This document shows, one piece after another, positions 46,298 to 56,623 of a stretch of DNA of 64,000 nucleotides. The notes beneath the pieces are model-generated. The model was not told the DNA's origin. It saw only the letters and a list, made by a program, of their open reading frames with translations, and made no database searches. How positions within the stretch are numbered: position 1 is the first letter of the stretch; every line of letters begins with the position of its first letter. A program made the translations under genes and the position numbers. The stretch spans positions 62,001 through 126,000 of the forward strand of contig JAMZAV010000960.1 in the NCBI GenBank assembly GCA_024449915.1. Direction: 5' to 3'. The stretch comes from Sweltsa coloradensis. Lineage: Eukaryota > Arthropoda > Insecta > Plecoptera > Chloroperlidae.

Positions 46298-47523
46298 TTA
46301 TTAGGATTTATAAAACTAACTCATGGACAACATATATAAAAAACATACGGATTATTGCACGTTTGAGTACATAAGCGTTGAAGGCTGAGCATTTTCAGTG
46401 GAATGTACACTATTTAACTATGATTTTCATCAAACTTCATTTTGTCATTGCTAGTATACCTAGAAAAAACATTTTAAAAGTAGTTCAACAAACAATACAT
46501 GCAAAATGGTAAAATTGAATGAAATTAAAAATGTGATTTAAAGATTTTGGCAGAATAGTTGATTTTATGGATTTTTCAGTTTCAAAAGTGGAAAAAGTGG
46601 AAAAGTGCAATTTTCATCGACAAATTTATTTGCTGGCACTTATATTCTTGGAAAGAACATTTTTATTTTTTTACAAAATTTGTATTTTTTTGTGAATAAT
46701 TACATGATAAACCAATAATGAGGATTAAACAGATTTCCAAAATATAATTTTTACAGTAAAATTGTTTTTTATAAGATTTTAATTGTTGACCTCCAGTGAG
46801 TAAATGGAGTAAAATCTTCAATGTAACCATGTATCAATTATTGTTCATTAGGTCATAAAGTACATTTTTCCAAATTTTTATGCTTGTGACCTCCAATGAA
46901 CTATTGTTGCGCCATTTCCTCGGACCTTTTTGATTATTTGAACATGTCCGCGTTAATTTCTTTGCTGTCCAGGACAAACGACTGCTCCGAATTAGATTAA
47001 ATTTTCAGAGAACATTCAAAAACTTTTCAATTATACTTTCTACGAATATAAGTGCCAGCAAATAAATTTGTCACGTGAAAATCGCACTTTTCCACTTTTG
47101 AAACTGACAATTTCATAAAATCGACTATTCTGCAAAAATCTTTAAATCACATTTTTAATAAATTATTCAATTTTACCATTTGCATGTATTGTTTGTTGGA
47201 AATACTTTTAAAATGTAATTCTATAGGGGTACTAGAAATGACGAAATGAAGTTGGATGAAAATCAAGTTAAATAGTGTAAAATCCACTGAAAATGTTCAG
47301 CCTTCAACACTTACCTATGTACTCAAACGTGCAATAATCCGTATTTTTTTATAGATGTCCATGAGTTAGTTTTATAAATCCTGATAATGTATAAAAACAT
47401 AGCGCTAACTGACCAAAATAATTTGTGAATTTATGCTTGAATCACATTTTATTAAAATTATTTACACTATTTTTACCATGTCTTTATTTTTTAACAATGA
47501 AATCATATGACAATTAGAAATTG

Positions 47524-48049
47524 TTTATTAAAATGAAATTATTGGACATACACTGTTCTTGTAAGAAATACTTTTTTTAATAGTGATATTTCGACACTAG
47601 TCGAGTGTCTTTTTCAAACTGAAGTTGAATAAAGAAACATTTCAACAATACAAATAAATATCAAAAATAACAAAAACGACCATGAAACATGCATGCCAAC
47701 AAATTATGATAAACATAAAATTAAACATTGCAGAAACAAATGATGTACAAATAAGATGTGAGGACAAGAACAACCACCAAATCGTCAAAAACATCAATGT
47801 TCAAAAACTGCAATGTTTAATTTTATGTTTATCATAAATTTGTTGGCATGCATGTTTCATGGTCGTTTTTGTTATTTTTGATATTTATTTGTATTGTTGA
47901 AATGTTTCTTTATTCAACTTCAGTTTGAAAAAGACACTCGACTAGTGTCGAAATATCACTATTAAAAAAAGTATTTCTTACAAGAACAGTGTAATGTCCA
48001 ATAATTTCATTTAAATAATCACTCTACAGGTTCTACTAGTTTCATATTT
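47524..48049. mobile_element. palindromic Penelope-like insert, 14-bp TSD
   Basis: Two arms of about 195 bp in inverse orientation are joined by a loop of about 85 bp. Direct repeats ACAATTAGAAATTG flank it at 47,510-47,523 and 48,050-48,063. The comparable position in the other arm of the large inverted repeat lacks the insert. Each arm contains a GACAC-(7 nt)-GTGTC hairpin followed at once by GAAA, preceded by TTGAAAAA. This resembles the hammerhead-ribozyme zone of Penelope terminal repeats. The family is inferred from this motif and the head-to-head layout; no RT or GIY-YIG coding is present. Confidence 0.55.
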
Positions 48050-48267
48050 ACAATTAGAAATTGGTTGTAAACAATAGTTGGATAACTTAATTACCTACAA
48101 ATCGGTATAAGAAAAAAAAATCTGTTAACTGTGTCACGAGCTATGTACATTTTAAAATAGTACCATTGAGTATTAGTACCAACTAAGTTTTTCAATGATT
48201 GCACATCAAAAAAAAAATGTCTGCTTAAAAAAAACTGCTACCACAATTCGAAGTGACATACTCCCTA

Positions 48268-48777
48268 TACCTTGTCTACACTTACATTCACTTTAAGTCC
48301 TTCCCACTTTAAATGAGTCATTTAAAGTTACCGTGCGTCTACACTGGAACAATAATCACCGCCCGTGATTTAACGTCATTTTTGAGTTTAGATGGCAATG
48401 ACCAATCAGCTGTCTTTCTTATTATTTTTCAGCTGTTTTTCAATGTCAATTAAACAATGAATTTCGTCACTAGAAAAATTTTGTCTTTTCTTCTTATCTT
48501 CTTTAGAATTTTGAGACGTGATTAAAGTTACAGAGTGGCTATGTCGGGCTTAAGTAATGTCACAAACTCTGAACATAACCTTAAAATACTAGTCGTTCCG
48601 CCATTTCAGGATCGAGATACAGTAATCGATTGTTTGAAAGCAGCTCCTCACTTTAAATGGGGTCCTGGGATGATTTAAAATGAGGGGGACTTCAAGTTGC
48701 TTTTTGAGCGTCTACACCTAGACTTAAAGTGCCCCTCACTTTAAAGCTCACTTTAAAGCGCTAGTGTAGACAAGGTA
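48268..48777. mobile_element. TIR element, 3-bp CTA duplication
   Basis: The ends TACCTTGTCTACAC and GTGTAGACAAGGTA are perfectly inverted. CTA is present at both sides (48,265-48,267 and 48,778-48,780). The opposite arm of the surrounding inverted repeat shows the empty site TCCCTAGAGATG. Subterminal CACTTTAAAG/CTTTAAAGTG motifs recur in both orientations. No transposase. A 3-bp TSD suggests a Harbinger-type or related superfamily. Confidence 0.7.
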
Positions 48778-49159
48778 CTAGCTATGTTTCAAAAGGTGCA
48801 TACTACCATGTGGTCAAGGCAGATTTGAGATGTTAAGTGGGTTGAGCCAATTTTGTTAATATCGGTCCTACAGGAATTAGCTCTTGGACTATTATAACGG
48901 TAAAGCTTTGCCTACCTTTAGCTCGATATTTGATTTCTATTATCACGTAAGTATTCACTTTTGATTATGCAAGAAAGTCACAGATACTAGTCACAATAAT
49001 GTCACATTAAAAATTCACATTTGTCAACTAGCCTCTGGGATTCCCAAATCCCTGACTACCAAACACACACGTCTGCACCGCTCCAACACTATCTTCCAAC
49101 TCTGTTATAGCCGCTTCCCTATCAAACCCAGTAAATCAACAATGATGCCATTCATAATA

Positions 49160-49922
49160 CTAGGAAAACGCTAAAGTCCCGCCGCGTTGATGGATGAGCT
49201 TTTTAAAATTTTTAGTTTGCGTGGGATATCTTTACTTTTGCAAGTGCTTTGTTTTGCTGCCTACGCATTGTAGGTGATTGTTGTCAAGTTTCTATTGTTA
49301 CCTGTCAATTGGTATTATTTACTGTAAAAAACGTATATTAAAAGCTGTATTTCTATGGATTCTGGCTAACTTTTTCAACTTTTTCAACTTTTTCTTTCAA
49401 AAGGTACTACATCACCATAACCTTAATGTCCATGTATAATATGAACGTTGTAGCCCCACCTGTTTGGTCAGAATTGGCCCAAATGGCACGAAAATATCGC
49501 ACAAAAAATCAAAAAACTTATATTAAAAGCTTTATTTCTATGGATTCTGGCTAACTTTTTCAACTTTTTCTTTCAAAAGGTACTTCATTACCATAACCTT
49601 AATGTCCATGTATAATATGAACGTTGTAGCCCCACCCGTTTGGTCAGTATTGGCCCAAATGTCTCGAAAATATCGCACTAAAAATCGAAAAAACCCGTAA
49701 AAGTACGATATTCATGAGAAATATTTCTTCGATTGTACCCAAAAACAATACACCTCTAAGTTCAGAGATTTCGAAGGTCCTGTCAAATTTTCATCAAGAT
49801 CGGATATGCCGTTTGCCTGGTAGAGAGTTAACAAACAGACAGAAAAACAAACAAACAAAAAAACACCCGAGCGAAATTTTTTGGGGGTCAGTGAAATTGA
49901 AGTCTTCGCTTTGCTCATCCAA
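49160..49922 (-). mobile_element. Helitron-like copy 8, internal duplication
   Basis: The plus strand has CTAGGAAAACGCTAAAGTCC at the left and CGCTTTGCTCATCCAA at the right. A block of about 180 bp (CTATGGATTCTGGCTAACTT through ACGAAAATATCGCAC) occurs twice in tandem, explaining its greater length than copy 1. It lies in a kinase intron. Confidence 0.72.
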
Positions 49923-50011
49923 AAATGCCAGCCAATCTGTGATCAAATTTTACAGTCCCAAAAAAAAAAATATCAATCAATAAGCGCACTGATAGCCAAA
50001 CAACTCAATAA

Positions 50012-50516
50012 GGTTGTGTTCCGTAAAGGCGACCGGTCGACCATTCTGGGCTCGACTGGGTATTGCTATTTTCATTGTTTCACTCAACGTCTGATTGTTG
50101 GGGTACTGCCTTGGCTCCGAAATGGTGCTTGCATCTACAAGGCCGTGTTTTAATGAAAAGTTGTGATATCTCGTTAAAATGTTACATAAATCATATCATT
50201 TACTAAATAAATGAATGATTTGAATGAAAGAATGAATGAATTATTGTCTACCCATGTGTAGTTACAGGAACATTGTCGGAAGTTGACATTATTCCATGAT
50301 TTTCAATGAAAGAATTTGAAATAACCGCGCTTTCTTCAAGACCAGCCCACGACCGGAATAAAACTGTGGGCTTCTTGGTCTCGACCACAACAGTCAAAAC
50401 AGCAACGCATCGCATACGTTTCTTGCAAATCTGATCTGTCATTGGTGCGAATTGTGTTTACTTAAATTCCATTGGTCGCAGACTGGTCGTTCTGGTCGCC
50501 TTTGCGGAACACAACC
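50012..50516. mobile_element. Harbinger-like MITE, TAA duplication
   Basis: The terminal repeats GGTTGTGTTCCGTAAAGGCG and CGCCTTTGCGGAACACAACC pair over 20 bp with one difference. TAA is present at both flanks (50,009-50,011 and 50,517-50,519), the usual TWA duplication of PIF/Harbinger elements. No transposase. A 64-aa minus frame inside has no domain. Confidence 0.75.
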
Positions 50517-50519
50517 TAA

Positions 50520-51185
50520 GTGTCTTCTTAGTCTTTGACTTTGCGTCCATTGTCCTCGTCTATGCAGACATCCACCAAAACACAACATTACAGAAAAGCG
50601 TCACTGAAATTATTGAAAAATAATTATATTAATTTTTTGTTAATAACTTTTAAAATACTTCATCAATTGACTTGATTTTTGTTTAAATACTGAATGAAAT
50701 GTTATTGTGAATTTAAATATATACCGGTAATTTGTTTTTCATAAATTCTTAAATTGAAATATTAAACTCAAAAACCTCATTTTAGACCTTTTTTACATGT
50801 TCAGCTAAAATGACCTTTTTACACATTGATTTCGAAAGTTTTTACACAGTTTTTGTTTATCCTTGTCCTTTTGACATTGATAGCCTTAGGCTTTGAATTA
50901 TGGCACAACTTAGCCTTTTAGGCCTATAGACTTTTTCTTTGTCAAACTGTTCTGTTTTAATGTTTACTGATTGATTAGTGATTCAGAATCAAAAACCAAA
51001 AACACAAAAAACGTATCTAGGCCCTATGCCTAATCATAATGTTTCTTTGTTTGAAGTTGTGAAATTTACTTACTGTATACCTACCTACCCGGTAACATTC
51101 CATCCAATGGCTGCACAGCTGTATTAAATCATGAATAAATTAAATCTATGACCAAAGATTGAATTAAAACTTAAAAGGTTCTTAC
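50520..51185. other. intronic, no gene recognised
   Basis: AT-rich intron sequence directly downstream of the Death-domain exon. No repeat structure was noticed. Confidence 0.5.
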
Positions 51186-51371
51186 CAAATGGTTTAAGGA
51201 TGAGCATTGCTTGATAATGATGCATCTTAGAAAGCAATACAAATAGCTCATCAACAGTGTGGTTCATATGTCCCCATTTAGTAAGGAGCTCATCTGTTGG
51301 TGAATTATGCCGTAGAAACTCTTGCCTTAGGGTCAGGATGTCCATCATGCTGAACTGCATATGTTTTCCTC
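51186..51371 (-). CDS. pll: Pelle-like kinase, second half of Death domain
   Basis: After the acceptor CTTTCTTTTAG two bases finish a codon, then GKHMQFSMMDILTLRQEF, SPTDELLTKWGHMNHTV and DELFVLLSKMHHYQAMLILK follow, ending F plus one base at G|GTAAGA. SPTDELLxxWG, NHTVxELFxLL and the final Ile-Leu-Lys helix match helices 4-6 of Pelle/IRAK Death domains, which bind MyD88/Tube-type partners. The exon must be preceded by another coding helices 1-3. I found no candidate up to 64,000. The M seen in GKHM is internal and not the start, because the open frame and acceptor precede it. Confidence 0.9.
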
Positions 51372-51985
51372 CTAAAAGAAAGATGTTTTAAATGAAAGAA
51401 TAGGTAGGCCTACGGTAGGAATTTCGGTGTGGGGTTGGTGGAAATAGCGCGGTCGCAAGTGTCGCAAGTGTAAATTGCCCTTCTCGCAAGCAACCAATTT
51501 TCCAATGTCAATTGAAAGCTTGCGAGTGTACTTGGGTCACATTGGTGATTCCATCGGTTAGTACTGTAGCTCACCCCTCCCACAAAAGCCTTGGTGTCGG
51601 CTTGTTCACAGGATTAGTGCTGATAATATTACGTAATGTGAATGTGCAATCATGCAAACTAGACCCTACATTATTTATGGAGTGTTTAACATTGATAATA
51701 ATTTATTTTTGGGCCTAGGAGACCTACTACAAAATTTTAGGCCTATCCTTTTTAAGCTCTTTTAATACAATAGGTATAGGGCCCTATTATTCTATTACTC
51801 GTAAGCCTTTAAGGCCTCTTAAAATACTTTTTTCACAAATTGTAGGACCTTTTGAAAGAACTTTGTTCATATTTTCTCTAGACAAACTTGAATTCTTAAA
51901 AAAATTGCTTGTAAGCTTGTAATGTACTACTGGTATATTGTTCAACTTGTTTGTCATGAATAGTGATGACATCGGGTAGGCCTAC
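51372..51985. other. no gene recognised
   Basis: Presumed intron upstream of the Death-domain exon. Short frames only; CTTGCGAGAAGG/GCAAGCTTTC-type inverted bits near 51,450-51,525. Confidence 0.4.
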
Positions 51986-52442
51986 CCGGAAAACGTTTAC
52001 AAACGGTTCTAATGCGACCCGGTTCCGACTTTTTAAACCTGTTCCATATTTTCAAGTTCTACTATAGGCCTACAACAGTGAACTTCAGGGACACGTTTGC
52101 CCACAAAAATAGTAATTTTACGTACCATTTGTTGTGCGGTCTATTTCCACGGAGCTCGTGATGACGTAGCCAGTTATCTATTCTTCCTCGCTATAGTGCG
52201 TTTACTTGCGAGTAGAACACATTGTTCTCTTCGAGAGCAGAGTTCTTTTGTATGTCAGCTAATTGAATTCTATACAATTTCAGATTCCGAGGAGCAACAC
52301 GGCCGATGATTGACAATAGGATTAGACTAGGATGTCATAAAAATATTTAATTAATAAAGTGATAAATAAGTTTATCCAATACAATCATTAACTCTTGAAA
52401 TCATTATTAAAATAAAAATAAAATGCTATTACAAAAATGTAT

Positions 52443-52612
52443 GATTTTTTGTAAGTTTTATCCACTTTGAACGAAAAAAAATCGGCCTTTATTTACGGTT
52501 TTTAAGTATTTTGTCATTATACAAAATAATGTAAATAAAATACTTAAAAACCGTAAATGATGTCAGATTTTTTTCATTCAAAGTGGATAAAACTTACAAA
52601 AAATCATCTCTT
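52443..52612. repeat. near-perfect hairpin, about 68-bp arms
   Basis: The left side ATGATTTTTTGTAAGTTTTA...CCACTTTGAA...TTTACGG is mirrored by CCGTAAAT...TTCAAAGTGG...AAACTTACAAAAAATCAT around a centre near 52,525. The loop is about 35 bp. It joins the left arm of the large inverted repeat to the LINE 3' end. Confidence 0.75.
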
Positions 52613-52739
52613 CTTCTTCTTCTCTTGTGCCCACATTGACATATCTATGTCATCATGTGTCTTGACAACCAGTAAAGATAGGACTCCTGTTCCCTCCTGT
52701 CCATACCCCCTGGCATTTCCCCATAGTGTCCTTTCAATA

Positions 52740-53497
52740 GGGAACCTAAGTTTTGAAGGCGGGAAGGAAATTGGTTCTCTCTGGTCTCAGCGCCCATAAG
52801 AATTAGCATGGTACGAAAATGTAACTCGCCGTATCTTTTGACTCGCGCAAAAGAAATCTAAACCAATTACATCACAAGATGCATAATTTTGTAAAGAAGA
52901 TGATGGCATTCTACTTTGCTCGATGACGCTTCCTAAATTCAAACTATTATGAGTTAAATGGACTCATGTTTGCGCGCTGTCGCAAATGTACTCTGACTGA
53001 GCGGCAACCTAAGCGAGACGCAGCCACGTTGTGTGCAGCTGTGGCATCCTCGCATACCACGCGCCTGTCCATGGTTGCTAAATGTACTTCGCATTCAAGA
53101 TTTTGTTGGCACATTAAAGGATATTTTATTAGTATTGCATAATCTAGTACAACCCAGGGACCTCACAGTAGCCACAAAGCAAGTCGGATACCAAATGTTA
53201 TGCTGATGCCACGGACAAATTAATGTTCTTACGTGCTTTTTCATGAGCAGTTTGGAAGGTTTGGCAACAGTGTAAATGTAGAGTTCACTTCAACTCAAAA
53301 CAAATGTCATTAATATTTGTGATAGAGCAGAGTTATGTATATCCACGCAAAGAGGAAAGATTATAGTTTCTTACAGTATGAATATAATTCCGGTCCGTGG
53401 TCGGGTTCACGCGCTATCGCTTACGAAACATTTAGCACGCGCTAATCGCCCAACCACGCTGACCGGAGAGAACCGGACAACGCCCACTTAGGTTCCC
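52740..53497. mobile_element. TA-flanked TIR element inside LINE ORF
   Basis: The ends GGGAACCTAAGT and ACTTAGGTTCCC are perfectly inverted, with further pairing inward (GGTTCTCTC.GGTC). TA is duplicated on both sides. The LINE reading frame stops at its left border and resumes beyond the right border without shift. So the element entered the C-terminal coding end of the LINE. No transposase; likely Tc1/mariner-type. Confidence 0.75.
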
Positions 53498-54263
53498 TAT
53501 GTAGCGCATCTAAATAGATGTTGTCTGTCCTGTGTTCCATCACCACAGAGTTTACACATGCTGCTCTCCATCACACCTATTCTATGTAAGTGCTTTGCTA
53601 GCAAGTCATGGCCGGTATCTAGTCTAAACTGTGCTGTTGTAGTTCTTCTCCTATAATGGTTTGTCCTATCATTTCTTCCTTTCCTTGTATTAACTAGCTC
53701 ACTCCACATTTTATTCTTGCCTTTCTCCTTCCATGCTTTCTTTACCTCCGAGTTGCTGGCTGATTTCAGATGTGATTTAGCTGATCTGTATGAAATGTTT
53801 ATGAATTGCTTGGTTTTACTTCCCATTTTAGCGAGGAAATCAGCCTTCTCGTTTCCGTTTATGCCGCAGTGTGCCGGTATCCACTGTAGCATTACTGTGT
53901 TACCTGCATTCATCAACCTCAGGATTCTTATCTTCAGTTTCTTATTTCTGCTTCTGTTTCTTCTCTACTCACTATAGCCTGGATAGATGCTCTTGAGTCT
54001 GTTAGTATCACCACCTTCCTTTCTCTAAAGTATTCAATCTTCTCCAACGCTTTGCTTATTGCTCTCATCTCCCCATCAAAGTTACTCCCATTTGATCCTG
54101 CTGGGAATGATTCCTCAAACTCTCTACTGTGTATTCCTGCACCTGCATTCCCTTCTCCTGGTGTTGCTGATCCATCCGTGTATATATGCAGCCACTCCTT
54201 CTCTGGGTATTCTTTGTGAATAAATCTTAGTGCCAGACTTCTCATATGCTCCTCTTGATAGTT

Positions 54264-54430
54264 TGAAGTGAAACGACCTTCTAGATACTTTCAACGCCTC
54301 ACGTTGGCCGCCAATTGAAGTGATACACGGGGTTAAGCCCTTTTAAAAGCCCTCACGTTGGGCACCAATTGAAGTGAAACGGACTTTACTGCCTACAAAA
54401 GTCTCACGTTGCTGTACCAATTGTAGAGAA
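54264..54430. repeat. tandem repeat, about 70-bp units
   Basis: Three diverged units share CTCACGTTGG(G)CACCAATTGA and AGTGAAACG. The units begin near 54,298, 54,352 and 54,400. They occupy the left edge of the probable LTR. Confidence 0.7.
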
Positions 54431-56623
54431 ACAGATTAAATAACTAGATTGGATTTGGAATGAAAAGCAATATTAGACTCATTTATTATCTCGGGGTTCT
54501 ATTTTATTTAGAAACAGACTTAACGTTGCCACGACTCAGCTCCAGTCGGAGAAACACAGAGAGAAGAAAAATAGTAAATATTAAAATTCAACCAAAAGAT
54601 AAACAAATAGGCCCTACAACAAAAAAAACATAGAAGTTACAGTATTTTGTTAAATACTATTAAAACAAAAAGGTTGATAAAGGGTAAGTTGAACAGAATC
54701 AAGTTACCTACTTGAAGAGTAGGCCTTATCTAGACATAATTAAATTACGACGGGATTATTGTCAATTTGGGAACATATTGGATTTATATTGGATAAAAAT
54801 AACAGATTAATAAACCTTCGAAAGAAAGTATATTAAAGCTAAAAAAACACAAATAGCATACAAATGATGGTATGCCCTGTTCTCCTAGCACTGATCAGTG
54901 ATTTCTAATGATTACAAAACCCCCATGTTATTTAATTAGGCTCATTACAAATGCCTGAATGAATTATGAAAATACTCTATCAAATAACATGTGATTCGAT
55001 ACTCATCGTTTCGATGTTCAAGTTCGACTAGGGATCAGAACCCTCGCTGTATGGATACAAGGTCCTTGGTTCGACGTTTTGAGTAGTTGATCTCCAGTCT
55101 TCGCGTGTAGCTACTGGAAGCGTAGCGATGCGCAGTAGTTTCCGTTGTTCGCCTTCCCCGCGTCGCGCGCACGTAACACGGAAGCTCTTGATGCGCGGTC
55201 GTATCAAACGAGTTCCGACGGTCAGTTCAAGGTCGCGTTGCAACGCAATGACGTGTCGGGTTTATTCCCACCAATGTTCAAGTATATCTCGGCTTATAGT
55301 TGAAACCCAATCTTCACAGTATATACTCGGATTCGCGGCAATATTCGATCAAACAGTTCTCCATTAAAGATATGTTCACCCTTGTCCCTGGAGCGCGGAG
55401 GGATATCGTGGTGAGTGGTGACCACCGTGTCCCAATATGGCGTCGCTTGGTCTATTTTATGACGTAGCTAAAAATGGCGGCTAACAATGTCTCTCTCTCA
55501 TCCGCTTCACGGAAACTATCACTCTCAAAATGTCCAATTATCTCACAAATGAATCAAGCTCAGTTCATCTCTACTTACAAGTGTGGCAGAGTCGTAAACT
55601 CGCAATCTATGCTTTCTCGAAAGTGTACGTCAGTAGTACAAAAGTCCCGGACATTGCACACAATGTGGGGTGGACTGCAAATCCCGGCAATGGCGGCTAA
55701 CAATCCCGGCAATTGTTCCACCAAGATATGAACACTCAACTGATTCAACCCGTAATTCAAATCAAAATACGCCGTTATAAGCAAATGGACCACTCCACTA
55801 AACATTGATTAGATAGATAGGTTCTTATCAATACCTGGTTTCAAATGCCTCTGGGCTAACTATTTAGCTACGTCGCACTAGGCCTACAACGTGGTCGCCA
55901 ACACGAAATATACCAACTGGATAATCGGGCTAATTACCGCTTAATCCTTCGCGATCGCGTAAAACGTGATTATACCAAACACGAACCGCACTTAGATCTT
56001 TCTAGATCTCACTGGTTTTAGTGATTTAGCGTCGTATTAACACTTTTATTGATTAATTACGTGGATCGCCTACCATGAGGCGTCCACACACACAACCCCA
56101 CGCCGATCAAAGATGGCTTGGCTTCCTTGTTCACAACGATTTCCGCTTCCCGTTTCTCGCACATAGTTCCATAATCACGCCGCTAGGAGCGCAAAAAAAT
56201 CAAGTTCCTCATTACACAAAATAAGTGATTAACATAACAAAAGGTCTGATAAGAAGTTAGATAAATTAATAAAAGGATAAATTAAAACATAATTACCTTG
56301 TCTTTATACGCATTCATGCTGTTCAAAAGAGGTGATTTCAAAGTTTACTATTAAACCCCAAAGCACATGTATGGTCTCAAGTCACACAAAAACGTGATGC
56401 TACAGTCGAGATTAAAAACACACCTAGTTATTTTATTAACAAATGATTAGAATTAAACAAATTCCCTGATCGCAAACTCATTAGTTTGATGGAATTTGAA
56501 TTATAAGACTACTAGGGTTTTCACAAAAATAACACAGAAACGGCAACCATAAAATTCGGACGGGCACTGTTGTTCAAGGACAAATATTTGAATTTATGAG
56601 CGGCAAAAGGTGGCGCCGTCACA
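54264..56623 (+). mobile_element. probable solo LTR, 2.36 kb
   Basis: It starts TGAAGTGAAACGACC and ends GGCGCCGTCACA, giving TG...CA termini. The 4-bp AGTT is repeated on both sides (54,260-54,263 and 56,624-56,627), and the host LINE frame is continuous when one copy is removed. No gag or pol coding is found inside. LTR-LTR direct repeats are absent, so it is more likely a solo LTR than a full element. Orientation is uncertain. A tandem repeat lies at its left end (54,264-54,430). Confidence 0.6.

Larger units (their letters stand above)
45395..48905. repeat. long inverted repeat carrying three insertions
   Basis: The left arm (about 45,395-46,650) and right arm (about 47,030-48,905) are inverted copies. 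Landmarks are CAGTTAGCGCTATGTTTTTA, CTCGTGACACAGTTAAC and AAGTGCCAGCAAATAAATTT with complements. The arms differ in length because the left holds a Helitron-like element (45,826-46,297) and the right holds a palindromic Penelope-like insert (47,524-48,049) and a TIR element (48,268-48,777). Each arm gives the empty site for the other arm's insertions. The centre is about 380 bp. No coding. Confidence 0.85.
8634..51371 (-). other. pll: Pelle/IRAK-family kinase gene (partial)
   Basis: Span of the gene from the first recognisable exon to the stop codon. In arthropods Pelle is the cytoplasmic Ser/Thr kinase that joins Tube and MyD88 through Death-domain contacts below Toll receptors and leads to NF-kB activation. 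Eight exons are seen: 51,186-51,371; 40,715-41,077; 37,935-38,098; 30,331-30,549; 28,142-28,258; 19,814-20,069; 13,743-13,953; 11,757-12,256; plus the terminal exon 8,634-8,783. All have AG acceptors and GT donors on the minus strand, and reading phases agree at all junctions outside the poor-quality block. Introns reach 10 kb and are packed with transposons. The start codon and N-terminal half of the Death domain are missing, either upstream of the window or unrecognised. The long C-terminal tail is IRAK1-like. Family assignment is secure; the exact orthologue is inferred. Confidence 0.88.

Noticed and set aside
55028..55805. Possible upstream Death-domain exon or gene in GC-richer sequence
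   Set aside because: Translations on both strands show no Death-domain pattern, and the region falls inside the probable solo LTR.
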